64,000 nt of DNA from Paraglaciecola mesophila (GCF_009906955.1 NZ_CP047656.1:4587001-4651000); one strand, 5' to 3'. Shown: positions 10,140-18,862, numbered from the stretch's first letter. Notes: generated by a model not told the origin, from the letters alone. Translations and numbers: made by a program.

Positions 10140-10595
10140 ATGAAACATGCCTACCGGCGTCCTGAGTCGGCTTTGGTGGTTATTTATGACCGCCAAGGCC
10201 GCGTATTAGTTATGCAGCGTCAAGACGACCCTGAGTTTTGGCAATCCGTTACCGGCACATTGGAAGTCGGCGAGCTGGCATTTAATACCGCCTTACGAGA
10301 AGTTAGAGAAGAAACCGGTATCGATATTCAAAAAGCGGGTTATCTGCTAACCGATCATCGGCATACCAATCAATTTGCCATTCGTGATATTTGGCAGCAC
10401 AGATATCCTCCCGGCACTCCCTTTAACACCGAACATGTATTTTCTGTCCAAGTGGCAGGCGATGATCAAATTATCTTAACTGAGCATTTGCATTATTTGT
10501 GGCTTGATAAAATCTCGGCCATGGAAAAGGTGTGGTCAGACACCAACCGTTTGGCAATCAAAGATTGCGTGCCAGACAGGTTCATGCCAACGTAA
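10140..10595 (+). CDS. nudB: Dihydroneopterin triphosphate diphosphatase (Nudix)
   Basis: Removes pyrophosphate from dihydroneopterin triphosphate in folate synthesis. It is 151 residues with the Nudix box GTLEVGELAFNTALREVREETGI (the REVREETG metal-binding core is intact). It sits 14 bp after aspS, as in E. coli, supporting the NudB assignment over a generic Nudix hydrolase. Confidence 0.9.
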   Translation: MKHAYRRPESALVVIYDRQGRVLVMQRQDDPEFWQSVTGTLEVGELAFNTALREVREETGIDIQKAGYLLTDHRHTNQFAIRDIWQHRYPPGTPFNTEHVFSVQVAGDDQIILTEHLHYLWLDKISAMEKVWSDTNRLAIKDCVPDRFMPT

Positions 10596-10631
10596 AATGG
10601 CAACAATTAACGAATAGGTTTATTCATACCC

Positions 10632-11153
10632 GTGGCGATTATTCTTGGTATCGATCCCGGCTCGCGTATTACTGGATACGGCGTAATACAAAGGGTAGGG
10701 CGACAACAACAGTATCTTGGAAGTGGCTGTATTCGCATGCAGGGGGACGCGCTTGCGCCGCGATTACAACAAATATTCGATGGGGTAAGCCAGCTTATCT
10801 TACAATACAAGCCAGATATGTTTGCCATTGAACAAGTCTTTATGGCCAAAAATCCTGATTCAGCTTTAAAATTGGGTCAAGCTCGCGGCGCTGCCATTGT
10901 TGCGGCGTCAAATCAAGGGCTCGATGTGGCCGAATATTCCGCTCGGCAAATAAAGCAGTCTGTGGTGGGCAACGGGAATGCACAAAAAAGCCAAGTGCAA
11001 CACATGGTCACTTTTATTCTAAAGCTACCAGGCACACCGCAAGCAGATGCAGCTGATGCATTAGCGGTTGCGCTTTGCCATAGCCACACCAACGAAAACC
11101 TCATCAAGATGTCAGGTCAGGTGAAAAAGACTGTACGCGGCAGATTACGATAA
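10632..11153 (+). CDS. ruvC: Holliday junction resolvase RuvC
   Basis: Endonuclease that resolves Holliday junctions with RuvAB. It is 173 residues and starts with GTG (MAIILGIDPGSRITGYGV), placing the first catalytic Asp at residue 7. The second acidic site is in FAIEQVFMAKNPDSALKLGQARGA and the C-terminal acidic residues in QADAADALAVALCH. In E. coli yebC lies between nudB and ruvC; here the two are adjacent and yebC is absent. A leftward antisense frame over this gene is a shadow. Confidence 0.95.
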   Translation: MAIILGIDPGSRITGYGVIQRVGRQQQYLGSGCIRMQGDALAPRLQQIFDGVSQLILQYKPDMFAIEQVFMAKNPDSALKLGQARGAAIVAASNQGLDVAEYSARQIKQSVVGNGNAQKSQVQHMVTFILKLPGTPQADAADALAVALCHSHTNENLIKMSGQVKKTVRGRLR

Positions 11154-11175
11154 ATAACAACACTAGAGAATTAAC

Positions 11176-11799
11176 ATGATAGGCAGAATACGCGGCACAG
11201 TAGTGGAAAAGCAGCCTCCAGAGGTACTAATCGATGTAGCTGGGGTTGGCTATGAAATTCAAATTCCCATGACCAGCTTTTATCAACTACCGGAGGTGGG
11301 TGCCGAGGCCAGTGTTTATACTCACTTTGTGGTCCGTGAGGATGCACAGTTACTCTTTGGCTTTGCTGATAAAAATGAGCGTGCAGTGTTTCGTGAGTTG
11401 ATCAAAGCCAGTGGAGTGGGGCCAAAATTGGCATTAACCATTTTATCGGGTATGTCAGGTCAGAATTTCATGCAATGTGTTGCCCATGAAGACATCAGTG
11501 CCTTAGTAAAACTCCCTGGAGTCGGTAAAAAAACGGCAGAGCGATTAGTGATTGAAATGCGAGATCGCTTCAAAAAGCTAAGTTTAGAGCAAAGTGCAGG
11601 TGATGATTTTGCTCTGCAAGGCTCAAACAACATAGAAAATACCTTTGTTACCTCGACTGATGCCAAAGAGGAAGCACTCAGTGCATTAGTTGCTTTAGGT
11701 TATAAAGCTCAGCAAGCCAGCAAAGTCATAAACTCTGTGTATGTTAAAGACATTACCAGCGAAACCTTGATCCGCGAAGCGTTACGAGCAATGCTCTAA
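11176..11799 (+). CDS. ruvA: Holliday junction branch migration protein RuvA
   Basis: DNA-binding subunit of the RuvAB branch-migration complex. It is 207 residues, starting MIGRIRGTVVEKQPPEVLIDVAGVGYE (domain I), then the helix-hairpin-helix regions ASGVGPKLALTILSG and LPGVGKKTAERLVIEMRDR (domain II). After an acidic flexible linker, domain III (KEEALSALVALGYKAQQASKVI) contacts RuvB. It is 22 bp after ruvC. Confidence 0.96.
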   Translation: MIGRIRGTVVEKQPPEVLIDVAGVGYEIQIPMTSFYQLPEVGAEASVYTHFVVREDAQLLFGFADKNERAVFRELIKASGVGPKLALTILSGMSGQNFMQCVAHEDISALVKLPGVGKKTAERLVIEMRDRFKKLSLEQSAGDDFALQGSNNIENTFVTSTDAKEEALSALVALGYKAQQASKVINSVYVKDITSETLIREALRAML

Positions 11800-11815
11800 C
11801 GCGCTATTTCGCATA

Positions 11816-11928
11816 CCCCTAGCTCCTTCTAGGGGGCGCGAAATGCATCACAGTGTAAATAGTCTATGGCGTATCCTTGAGTATCGGTCTCGACTCTCAT
11901 AGACTATGTACTGTATATAAAACCACTG
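11816..11928. other. ruvA-ruvB intergenic hairpins and degenerate LexA-like site
   Basis: The 147-bp gap between ruvA and ruvB is unusual, as these genes are often nearly contiguous. It contains a 7-bp stem CCCCTAG/CTAGGGG (11816-11835) without a T tail. A second perfect 10-bp stem follows, ATAGTCTATG/CATAGACTAT (11859-11868 and 11898-11907). After it comes TACTGTATATAAAACCACTG (11909-11928). The left half of that last site matches the gammaproteobacterial LexA box (CTGT then AT-rich) but the right half does not match ACAG. ruvB may therefore have its own promoter, possibly SOS-linked; this is weak evidence. Confidence 0.35.
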
Positions 11929-11946
11929 TTAGAAGTAAGTAATCAC

Positions 11947-12954
11947 ATGATAGAAGCAGATCGCCTTATTCAACCTACCGCCATCCGCGAAGATGAAGTC
12001 ATCGATCGTGCAATTCGCCCTAAAATGCTCGCTGACTACACGGGGCAGGATCATGTATGTGAGCAAATGGATATTTTTATTCGAGCGGCACGCAAACGCA
12101 GCGATGCACTGGATCATTTATTGATATTTGGCCCCCCAGGCCTAGGAAAAACCACATTAGCTAACATTGTGGCAAATGAGATGGGGGTGAGTATCAAAAC
12201 CACCTCAGGCCCGGTGCTCGAAAAAGCAGGGGATCTGGCGGCTCTGCTGACTAACCTAGAAGAAAACGATGTGTTGTTTATTGATGAAATTCATCGCTTG
12301 AGCCCTGTCGTAGAAGAAATTCTTTATCCCGCTATGGAAGACTACCAGCTTGATATCATGATCGGTGAGGGGCCTGCCGCGCGCTCTATTAAACTGGAAC
12401 TTCCTCCTTTTACATTAATTGGGGCGACGACGCGAGCAGGCTCATTAACGTCGCCGTTACGCGACAGGTTTGGTATTGTGCAGCGTCTTGAGTTTTATAA
12501 TATCAAGGATTTGACGCAAATCGTTAAGCGCTCCGCTGAGTTCTTAGCACTGGATTTAGCTGAGGATGGCGCAATAGAGATTGCTAAACGTTCTCGTGGT
12601 ACACCGCGTATCAGCAACCGCTTATTGCGCAGGGTTCGAGACTATGCGGAAATTAAATCCGACGGGCAAATTAGTAGTCAGGTTGCTTCAGCCGCGTTAG
12701 ACATGCTTGATGTTGATAAAGAAGGTTTTGATTACATGGATCGAAAATTGCTGACAACTATAATCGAGAAGTTTATGGGTGGGCCGGTAGGCCTTGATAA
12801 CTTAGCTGCAGCAATTGGTGAAGAGCGGGACACAATTGAAGATGTGATTGAACCCTTTTTAATTCAACAAGGTTTTTTGCAGCGGACCCCTAGAGGGCGT
12901 ATCGTTTCCCAACGTGCCTATTTGCATTTTGGATTTGACTACGAACCCAATTAA
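11947..12954 (+). CDS. ruvB: Holliday junction branch migration ATPase RuvB
   Basis: AAA+ motor of RuvAB. It is 335 residues with Walker A GPPGLGKTT, Walker B VLFIDEIHRL, sensor 1 (LIGATTRAGSLTSPLRDRFG), the arginine-finger region RGTPRISNRLLRRVRDY and the C-terminal winged helix (FLQRTPRGRIVSQRAY). The N-terminus carries the usual RPKMLADYTGQ. Separated from ruvA by a structured gap. Confidence 0.97.
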   Translation: MIEADRLIQPTAIREDEVIDRAIRPKMLADYTGQDHVCEQMDIFIRAARKRSDALDHLLIFGPPGLGKTTLANIVANEMGVSIKTTSGPVLEKAGDLAALLTNLEENDVLFIDEIHRLSPVVEEILYPAMEDYQLDIMIGEGPAARSIKLELPPFTLIGATTRAGSLTSPLRDRFGIVQRLEFYNIKDLTQIVKRSAEFLALDLAEDGAIEIAKRSRGTPRISNRLLRRVRDYAEIKSDGQISSQVASAALDMLDVDKEGFDYMDRKLLTTIIEKFMGGPVGLDNLAAAIGEERDTIEDVIEPFLIQQGFLQRTPRGRIVSQRAYLHFGFDYEPN

Positions 12955-13003
12955 GCCACAGGTTACAAAGGCACTTTGCATGCTTTGGTTAAAAAGCGAA
13001 GGC

Positions 13004-13032
13004 AAAAAAAAGCCCGCATAAATTATGCGGGC
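13004..13032 (-). terminator. Rho-independent terminator of the candidate small RNA
   Basis: Perfect 10-bp stem GCCCGCATAA/TTATGCGGGC with a 1-nt centre (13012-13032), followed on the minus strand by eight T residues (13011-13004). On the plus strand there is no T run, so it does not terminate ruvB well. No protein gene on the minus strand reads into it. Confidence 0.8.
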
Positions 13033-13137
13033 AAAGCAACAAATAAAGTTGAATGGAATAAAATTCCAGGGAACATGTCAGTCAACAGGGAGTCGACATC
13101 AGCATCTGATTAACAAACGGTTGCTAATCGAGAAAAC
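13004..13137 (-). ncRNA. Candidate small RNA between ruvB and ybgC
   Basis: A predicted minus-strand transcript of about 134 nt with its own promoter (13144-13171) and an intrinsic terminator. In transcript order the hairpins are: GATTAGCAA/TTGTTAATC with a 4-nt loop (13129-13108); GTCGAC-TCCCT-GTTGAC (13097-13081); GGAAT-TTT-ATTCC (13067-13055); and the terminator (13032-13012). The first two helices each contain one G-U pair on the minus strand that would be an A-C mismatch on the plus strand, which supports minus-strand transcription. There is no open frame of note. I do not recognise it as a known family (not Spot 42, GcvB, RyhB or CsrB by eye). Target and role unknown. Confidence 0.6.
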
Positions 13138-13143
13138 AAGATC

Positions 13144-13171
13144 ATTATAGCCTCGTCTTTAGGATCCGCAA
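13144..13171 (-). promoter_or_regulatory. Sigma-70-type promoter of the candidate small RNA
   Basis: On the minus strand a perfect -10 TATAAT (13149-13144) is preceded at 16 bp by TTGCGG (13171-13166). Predicted start of transcription is near 13137. Nothing downstream on this strand except the 134-nt structured segment ending in a terminator. Confidence 0.6.
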
Positions 13172-13547
13172 TTGAGAAAAATTACTGCCTTGCCATTAGA
13201 AAAACTAATGTTTTTTAGCGCACCATTAATTGTTTAAAAGTTGTTAATGCAAATTAATTCTGTATTTTTCCTTTAAAAACATGGCATTAGATATTTAGTG
13301 TGTTTTTTAACCCATTATTTTTTTTGTTACAAAAATCTGTTTAAGTTGAGTTTTTGCAGAAAAAATGAATATCTATGCAAAACATTGTTTTGGCTGCGTA
13401 TAGAATTTGATGGTAGTGTGCCTTTGGATGCATGTAACCTTATGTATTTTAATATATTATCTGGTTTTCAAAATTCACAAGTATAGGTTGTTCCTGCATA
13501 TTTATGCTCTATCCGACGTACCCGTGTAGTTAGCTAGGAGTAAAAGA
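13172..13547. other. AT-rich upstream region of the ybgC-tol-pal operon
   Basis: About 375 bp of AT-rich DNA with no convincing gene. A 62-codon frame at 13298-13486 has no ribosome binding site or family character and is rejected. The tol-pal promoter is expected here but I could not single out one site. Shortly before ybgC, GCTAGGAGTAAAAGAG supplies the ribosome binding site. Confidence 0.4.
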
Positions 13548-13967
13548 GTGTCAGACAAAAAGTTAGCAGTATTTGAGTATCAAATTAGAGTGTATTATGA
13601 AGACACGGATGCGGGAGGCATCGTATATTACGCCAATTATTTAAAGTTTCTTGAGCGAGCGCGAACTGAGTGGCTACGTGCACTTGGAATAGAGCAAGAT
13701 GGGTTATTGGAACGATCTATCGGTTTTGTCGTCAAACGTGTCGAAATGGACAATCAAGCGCCGGCGCGATTTAATGAGCTATTGAGTATTCAAAGTGAAA
13801 TAGTAGAATTGAAGCGCGCTAGTTTGGTGTTCAAACAAACAATAACAAGTTCAAGTGGACAACACTTGGTCAGTGCATTAGTGAGAGTGGCGTGTGTCGA
13901 TCTTCAAAGAATGAAGCCGATTGCCATTCCTGAGTTTATATTAGAGGAATTTTCGAGTGTCGTCTGA
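13548..13967 (+). CDS. ybgC: Tol-Pal-associated acyl-CoA thioesterase YbgC
   Basis: Hot-dog-fold thioesterase of the 4-hydroxybenzoyl-CoA thioesterase type. It is 139 residues with YYEDTDAGGIVYYANYLKFLERARTEWLR, which contains the catalytic Asp and the DTDAGGIVYY signature. The start is GTG preceded by AGGAG. It is the first gene of the Tol-Pal operon and overlaps tolQ by 11 nt. It acts in the cytoplasm and is linked to phospholipid metabolism at the envelope. Confidence 0.95.
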   Translation: MSDKKLAVFEYQIRVYYEDTDAGGIVYYANYLKFLERARTEWLRALGIEQDGLLERSIGFVVKRVEMDNQAPARFNELLSIQSEIVELKRASLVFKQTITSSSGQHLVSALVRVACVDLQRMKPIAIPEFILEEFSSVV

Positions 13968-14667
13968 GTTATCAATATTTGGTTTATTTTGGCAAGCTAG
14001 CTTATTAGTTCAGTTAGTTATGTTGTTGTTGTTAGCTGCATCTGTAGCGTCTTGGACATTTATTTTTCAGCGCTCGCAAGCCTTAAGTCGTGCGAAAAGC
14101 GATATGAAAAAATTCGAAGACAAATTCTGGTCAGGGGTTGATCTTAATCGTCTTTATCAAGAGTTAGCTGCTCGGGAATCAGTGGGCGGCATGGCTAGCT
14201 TGTTTTGTGCAGGTTTTAAAGAATTCGTACGACTGCGTAAGTCTTCATCCACACCATCAGAAGCGATTATGGACGGTACGTATCGAGCTATGCGTGTATC
14301 GTTATCACGTGAAATAGACGATTTAGAAAGCCGTTTACCTTTTCTAGCGACAGTCGGGTCAATTAGTCCGTATATCGGCTTATTTGGTACTGTGTGGGGA
14401 ATTATGAATGCATTTATCGCTTTAGGTGAAGTGCAACAAGCGACTCTAGCTATGGTTGCCCCAGGTATTGCTGAAGCGTTGATTGCTACGGCTATGGGGC
14501 TATTCGCTGCCATTCCATCTGTTATTGCGTACAACCGTTTTAGCCATCAGGTTGAAAAGCTTGAAAATAATTACGGTAACTTTATGGAAGAGTTTTCCAG
14601 CATATTGCATCGTCAATCGTTGGTCAGCAAAGCAGATACAGTCACCAATAGCCCAGCTCAAGGTTAA
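13957..14667 (+). CDS. tolQ: Tol-Pal system proton channel subunit TolQ
   Basis: Inner-membrane subunit of the TolQR proton-driven motor, homologous to ExbB/MotA. It is 236 residues with three membrane segments: about 15-37, and the pair around 135-160 and 170-195. The conserved core is FLATVGSISPYIGLFGTVWGIM and then PGIAEALIATAMGLFAAIPSVIAYNR. The start is GTG inside the 3' end of ybgC, with GAGGAATTTTCGA upstream. Confidence 0.96.
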   Translation: MSSELSIFGLFWQASLLVQLVMLLLLAASVASWTFIFQRSQALSRAKSDMKKFEDKFWSGVDLNRLYQELAARESVGGMASLFCAGFKEFVRLRKSSSTPSEAIMDGTYRAMRVSLSREIDDLESRLPFLATVGSISPYIGLFGTVWGIMNAFIALGEVQQATLAMVAPGIAEALIATAMGLFAAIPSVIAYNRFSHQVEKLENNYGNFMEEFSSILHRQSLVSKADTVTNSPAQG

Positions 14668-14679
14668 CAGGCAACGAAT

Positions 14680-15102
14680 ATGTATGTAAGAAAACGCCGT
14701 CGTCCGGTGTCTGAAATAAATGTTGTGCCCTATATCGATGTTATGTTGGTTTTACTTATTATCTTTATGGTCACTGCTCCGTTAGTGACACAAGGGGTCA
14801 AGGTCGATTTACCTAAAGCGGAAGCGCAACCATTAGAAGATGACAGTAAACCACCATTGATCGCGTCAGTGGATGCTAGTGGAAATTACTTTTTAAATAT
14901 CGCTGAAGACGAAAAGCAGGCGATGACTGCTGTTGACGTGGCGACATTAGTGGCGGCACATTTGCGTATTGAACCTGAAACACCGGTGGTGGTGAAAGGC
15001 GATGGCGCTGTACCCTATAGTAATATTGTGCAATTGATGGTGTTGTTGCAACGCGCGGGTGCGCCTTCCGTCGGTTTAATGACAGACCCACCTGAGAATT
15101 AG
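14680..15102 (+). CDS. tolR: Tol-Pal system protein TolR
   Basis: Single-span partner of TolQ. It is 140 residues. The transmembrane segment VVPYIDVMLVLLIIFMVTAPL contains the essential proton-binding Asp (YIDVMLVLL). The periplasmic domain ends with IVQLMVLLQRAGAPSVGLMTDP. It lies 12 bp after tolQ. Confidence 0.96.
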   Translation: MYVRKRRRPVSEINVVPYIDVMLVLLIIFMVTAPLVTQGVKVDLPKAEAQPLEDDSKPPLIASVDASGNYFLNIAEDEKQAMTAVDVATLVAAHLRIEPETPVVVKGDGAVPYSNIVQLMVLLQRAGAPSVGLMTDPPEN

Positions 15103-15115
15103 GCATTATTCCAAT

Positions 15116-16012
15116 ATGAAGTTTCAAATGCCCATACCGTTTATTAAATCGATGAGTTTGCATCTTGTATTTGGTGTACTTATTTTTGCAGGCATGGATT
15201 TTAAATTGCCTCAAGAAAGTACTGAAATGACCATATCGCAACCTGTGATTGAAGCGGTTGCCGTCGATACAAATGCAGTGGAAGAACAAGTTAAGCGTAT
15301 TGAAGATCAGAAAAAGCGTCAGCAAAAGGCGGAAGAAGATCGGATTGCTGAATTAGAACGCCGTGCGAATGAAGCTGAGCGAAAGCGCAAACAGCAAGAG
15401 CAAGAAGCAGTTGAAATAGAGCAACGCAATAAACGCCAACGTGAAGAACGTAAAAAAGCGGAACAAGCAGCTGTTGCTGCGCGTAAAAAGCAGGAGCGGG
15501 AAAAAGCCAAAGCGAAAGCGGCCGAAGCAGAGCGTAAGCGCAAGGAATTAGAACGCAAGAAAGCAGAAGAGCAAGCTAGGAAAGCCAGAGAAGCACGAGA
15601 GAAGGAAGAGAAAGCGTTAAAAGAAGCGCAACGTAAGAAAGCTGAGGCGGCGGAAAAAGCACGGCAAGAACGTGCGTTACAGGATCAACTCGAAGCAGAA
15701 CAGGCTGTGCGCCAGCAGCGACGTAGTAAACAAGTGTTAACTGAAGTACAAAAGTATCAAGCACTTATCCACCAAGCCATTCAGCGTCAGCTGATTGTAG
15801 ATAATTCAATGAAGGGGAAATCCTGTCAGTTGAATGTTCGCTTGGCGTCTTCTGGTCTGGTTATTCAGGTAAAAGAATTAGGTGGAGATCCTATATTATG
15901 CAGAGCTGCTAAATCTGCTGTTTTCAAAGCCGGTACCCTACCGGTATCAAAGGAAGCTGATGTGTATGAAAAGCTCCGTGATATTAATTTAACTGTAGAG
16001 CCCGAATTATAA
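15116..16012 (+). CDS. tolA: Tol-Pal system protein TolA
   Basis: Inner-membrane-anchored protein that spans the periplasm to contact Pal and TolB. It is 298 residues, shorter than E. coli TolA (about 420). The N-terminal membrane anchor is at about residues 10-28. Residues about 60-205 form a continuous Lys/Glu/Ala/Arg-rich helix (domain II). The C-terminal domain III begins near KYQALIHQAIQRQLIV and has the Cys pair and the ELGGDPILCRAAKSAV segment. Its stop codon overlaps the tolB start by one base. Confidence 0.93.
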   Translation: MKFQMPIPFIKSMSLHLVFGVLIFAGMDFKLPQESTEMTISQPVIEAVAVDTNAVEEQVKRIEDQKKRQQKAEEDRIAELERRANEAERKRKQQEQEAVEIEQRNKRQREERKKAEQAAVAARKKQEREKAKAKAAEAERKRKELERKKAEEQARKAREAREKEEKALKEAQRKKAEAAEKARQERALQDQLEAEQAVRQQRRSKQVLTEVQKYQALIHQAIQRQLIVDNSMKGKSCQLNVRLASSGLVIQVKELGGDPILCRAAKSAVFKAGTLPVSKEADVYEKLRDINLTVEPEL

Positions 16013-17367
16013 TGATTAGAATTACCCGTATTTTGACCTTTTTGACTTTGGTGTTAAGTGCATCTAGCCAAGCAAGTTTGGAAATAGTGATTACCGAAGG
16101 AATTGATTCCGCACGTCCTATTGCGGTGGTTCCTTTTAAGTGGAACGGCCCAGGACAGATGCCAGAATCGCTATCAGAGGTGATAAGCGGTGACTTACTT
16201 CGAAGTGGTAAGTTTAGCCCAATTGATACCGCGAGTATGCCCGGTCAACCGCACACTGATAGTGAATTAGATTACAGAGCATGGGCGGCAACGGGTGTTG
16301 AAGCCATATTAGTCGGCTCTGTGACCCCTGAAGGGCCTGATCGCTATCGTGTTAACTTCACCTTAGTTGATGCGATTCGTGGTCAAATAACAGGTGGCAA
16401 GGCTCAAGCGTTAAATAATGGTCAGTTAACCAACAGCAATGATCATATTTTAGATAGCCGCCAAACAGTTATAACAGGGGAGGGTTTTAGACAATACGCC
16501 CACCGTATTAGTGATGTTGTGTATGAAAAACTGACGGGTGAAAAAGGCGCGTTTATGACGCGTATCGCTTATGTAGTGGTGCGCGACCGTAAAACTAATG
16601 CGTTTCCTTATCAGTTAGTTGTGGCCGATTATGACGGGGTAAACGAAACGATGTTGCTTCGTTCAAAAGAGCCGCTTATGTCTCCGTCATGGTCACCAGA
16701 TGGCACTAAATTGGCTTATGTGACGTTTGAAAACAAACGTTCTCAAATTTATATTCAAGACCTGTACACCATGAGCCGGACCCAAATGACAGATTTCCCT
16801 GGCATAAACAGTGCACCGGTTTTCTCACCTAACGGTAAACAGTTAGCCATGGTTTTATCCAAAGACGGTAACCCAGAGATTTATGTGATGGATATCGCGT
16901 CGAAACGTCTAGAACGGATAACACGTAACCGAGCAATTGACACTGAACCGAGTTGGTCGCCAGACGGTAAGAGCTTGATATTTAGTTCTGAACGGGGTGG
17001 TAAACCTCAAATTTATCGCGTAGATTTAGCTTCTAACAGTGTCAGAAGGGTAACGTTTGACGGTGAAATGAATCTTGGCGGAACCATCACACCAGACGGT
17101 GGTCGCATGGTCATGGTCAACCGTACGCGAGGAAACTACAATATTGCGGCGCAAGATTTAAACAATGGAAATATTCAGGTATTAACCAAAACCTATTTGG
17201 ACGAATCCCCGAGTATTGCACCAAATGGAAGTATGATTATTTACAGTACGTTACATCAAGGTAAGCAAGTTTTGTCATTGGTTTCCTTAGATGGTCGCTT
17301 CAAGGCGCGTTTACCCGCTTCTGATGGGCAGGTTAAGTCGCCAAGTTGGTCACCATTTTTGTTGTAA
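16012..17367 (+). CDS. tolB: Tol-Pal system beta-propeller protein TolB
   Basis: Periplasmic protein that links TolA and Pal. It is 451 residues with a signal peptide (MIRITRILTFLTLVLSASSQAS). An N-terminal anticodon-binding-like domain carries IDSARPIAVVPFKW. A six-bladed beta-propeller follows, with repeated WSPDGTKLAY / FSPNGKQLAMV / WSPDGKSLIFSS / TPDGGRMVMV motifs. The start ATG overlaps the TAA of tolA. Confidence 0.96.
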   Translation: MIRITRILTFLTLVLSASSQASLEIVITEGIDSARPIAVVPFKWNGPGQMPESLSEVISGDLLRSGKFSPIDTASMPGQPHTDSELDYRAWAATGVEAILVGSVTPEGPDRYRVNFTLVDAIRGQITGGKAQALNNGQLTNSNDHILDSRQTVITGEGFRQYAHRISDVVYEKLTGEKGAFMTRIAYVVVRDRKTNAFPYQLVVADYDGVNETMLLRSKEPLMSPSWSPDGTKLAYVTFENKRSQIYIQDLYTMSRTQMTDFPGINSAPVFSPNGKQLAMVLSKDGNPEIYVMDIASKRLERITRNRAIDTEPSWSPDGKSLIFSSERGGKPQIYRVDLASNSVRRVTFDGEMNLGGTITPDGGRMVMVNRTRGNYNIAAQDLNNGNIQVLTKTYLDESPSIAPNGSMIIYSTLHQGKQVLSLVSLDGRFKARLPASDGQVKSPSWSPFLL

Positions 17368-17413
17368 CATGTTTAACCTATTTATAAATTTGATAATAAT
17401 AAGGAATTAGAAA

Positions 17414-17971
17414 ATGCAACTTAGCAAAATATTCAAAGGCATCACACTTGCACTTCCAATCGTGACAATGGTTGCTTGTTCGTCTGGTCCTAGCGAAGAA
17501 GAGCTAGCAGCGGAGCGTAACCGTGTAGCTGCGGCGCAAGCCGAAGCGGATCGCAAAGCGGAAGAAGCAAAAGTGCAAGCAGGCAATATGAAGCCTATGT
17601 TGTCTCCTGAAGAAGTCATGCAAAAAGAGAAAAGCGCATTGATGGAAGATCAGGTTGTTTATTTTGATTTTGACCGTTCCAGTGTAGGTTCGAAGTATTA
17701 TGCTTTGCTTGACCAACATGCTGCATTTTTGGTGAAAAACCCAGGGCAATCAGTGGTGATTGAAGGGCATTGTGATAGTCGTGGCACACCTGAATATAAT
17801 ATTGCATTGGGTGAGCGTCGTGCCAAATCTGTAGAGACATACCTTATGAATGCTGGCGTGAGTGCCTCACAAGTGTCAGTTGTGTCTTACGGTGAAGAAA
17901 AGCCTATCGATACTTCAGGTACCACAGCTGCATTTGCTGAAAACCGTCGTGGTGTTCTTGTATATCAATAA
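17414..17971 (+). CDS. pal: Peptidoglycan-associated lipoprotein Pal
   Basis: Outer-membrane lipoprotein that binds peptidoglycan. It is 185 residues with a lipoprotein signal ending in TMVAC (Cys acylation site). An Ala/Glu-rich linker and the OmpA-like domain follow: VYFDFDRSSV, VVIEGHCDSRGTPEYNIALGERRA. The conserved Asp and Arg that bind diaminopimelate are present. AAGGA lies before the ATG. Confidence 0.96.
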   Translation: MQLSKIFKGITLALPIVTMVACSSGPSEEELAAERNRVAAAQAEADRKAEEAKVQAGNMKPMLSPEEVMQKEKSALMEDQVVYFDFDRSSVGSKYYALLDQHAAFLVKNPGQSVVIEGHCDSRGTPEYNIALGERRAKSVETYLMNAGVSASQVSVVSYGEEKPIDTSGTTAAFAENRRGVLVYQ

Positions 17972-17982
17972 AAGTTGGATTT

Positions 17983-18735
17983 ATGAATAAACGCATTCTT
18001 GCGCTTACTCTAACAGCGATATTTGGGGCCGCAGTAAATGCGGCTCCTGCGCCTGTAGCGGATGTAAGCAGTGGCAGTACTGAGTCACGTTTAACCACCC
18101 TCGAACGTCTTTTTAATACGCGTACCGCCCAGCAACACAGGGTTCAGGAGCAGCTCGATTTGCTTCAGAATGAAGTGAATGAGTTGCGTGGCAGTATTGA
18201 AAAGCATAATTATCAATTAGAGCGGATCTTAGAGCGTCAGCGGGAACTGTACTTAGAAATTGATAAACGTATCGCAGCTGTGATGACACCTGGAGCAGCT
18301 CAGAGCTCTGGAGACCTAAGCCAGGCCAATCAGTCTAGTCAGGCCGCTCCAACTAGCTTAAATGAAGATCAAGCTTACGATAAAGCGGTCAATCTTATCT
18401 TAAAAGATAAGCTTTACGATGATGCGATCCCTGAGTTTCAATCGTTCTTACAGAACTTCCCGAACTCTAGTTATGCGTCAAATGCACATTATTGGCTTGG
18501 GCAATTATTGTTTAATAAACAGGATTGGGCTGCGGCTGCTAATCAGTTCGATACCTTGATTACGCAATTTCCTGATTCCTCGAAACGGGCAGATGCGATG
18601 CTCAAGTTAGGTATTTGTGAGCAAGAGCGCTCAAATATTGCGCGAGCAGAACAATTGTGGAAAAAAGTTGTTGCTGAGTATCCTAATTCTTCAGCGCGAA
18701 AATTGGCAGAAATTAAGTTAAACGCCGTTAAATAA
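17983..18735 (+). CDS. cpoB: Cell division coordinator CpoB (YbgF)
   Basis: Periplasmic protein that couples peptidoglycan synthesis with outer-membrane constriction through TolA and PBP1B. It is 250 residues with a signal peptide (about residues 1-21). A trimerising coiled coil follows at about 30-95 (ESRLTTLERLF... LDLLQNEVNELRG), then a Ser/Gln-rich linker. The TPR domain is at about 125-250 (AYDKAVNLILKDKLYDDAIPEFQSFL, SYASNAHYWLGQLLF). It is last in the operon, 11 bp after pal. Confidence 0.93.
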   Translation: MNKRILALTLTAIFGAAVNAAPAPVADVSSGSTESRLTTLERLFNTRTAQQHRVQEQLDLLQNEVNELRGSIEKHNYQLERILERQRELYLEIDKRIAAVMTPGAAQSSGDLSQANQSSQAAPTSLNEDQAYDKAVNLILKDKLYDDAIPEFQSFLQNFPNSSYASNAHYWLGQLLFNKQDWAAAANQFDTLITQFPDSSKRADAMLKLGICEQERSNIARAEQLWKKVVAEYPNSSARKLAEIKLNAVK

Positions 18736-18862
18736 TTAGCGGCTCACGCATAGTATTTGAATTTTTCACCTCTATTTAGATTGAAAAATAACCGCGAAAC
18801 CCTCGCATTGTATGCTTTTCAAGCAAACGATACGATTTATGAAAATAAAGCGTAATTTAAGG

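Noticed and set aside
13081..13097. CsrB/RsmZ-like AGGGA hairpin loop on the plus strand
   Set aside because: Only one such loop, and the stems contain A-C mismatches on the plus strand. Promoter and terminator are on the minus strand, where the loop is TCCCT.
13298..13486. 62-codon frame upstream of ybgC
   Set aside because: AT-rich, no ribosome binding site, no recognisable domain.
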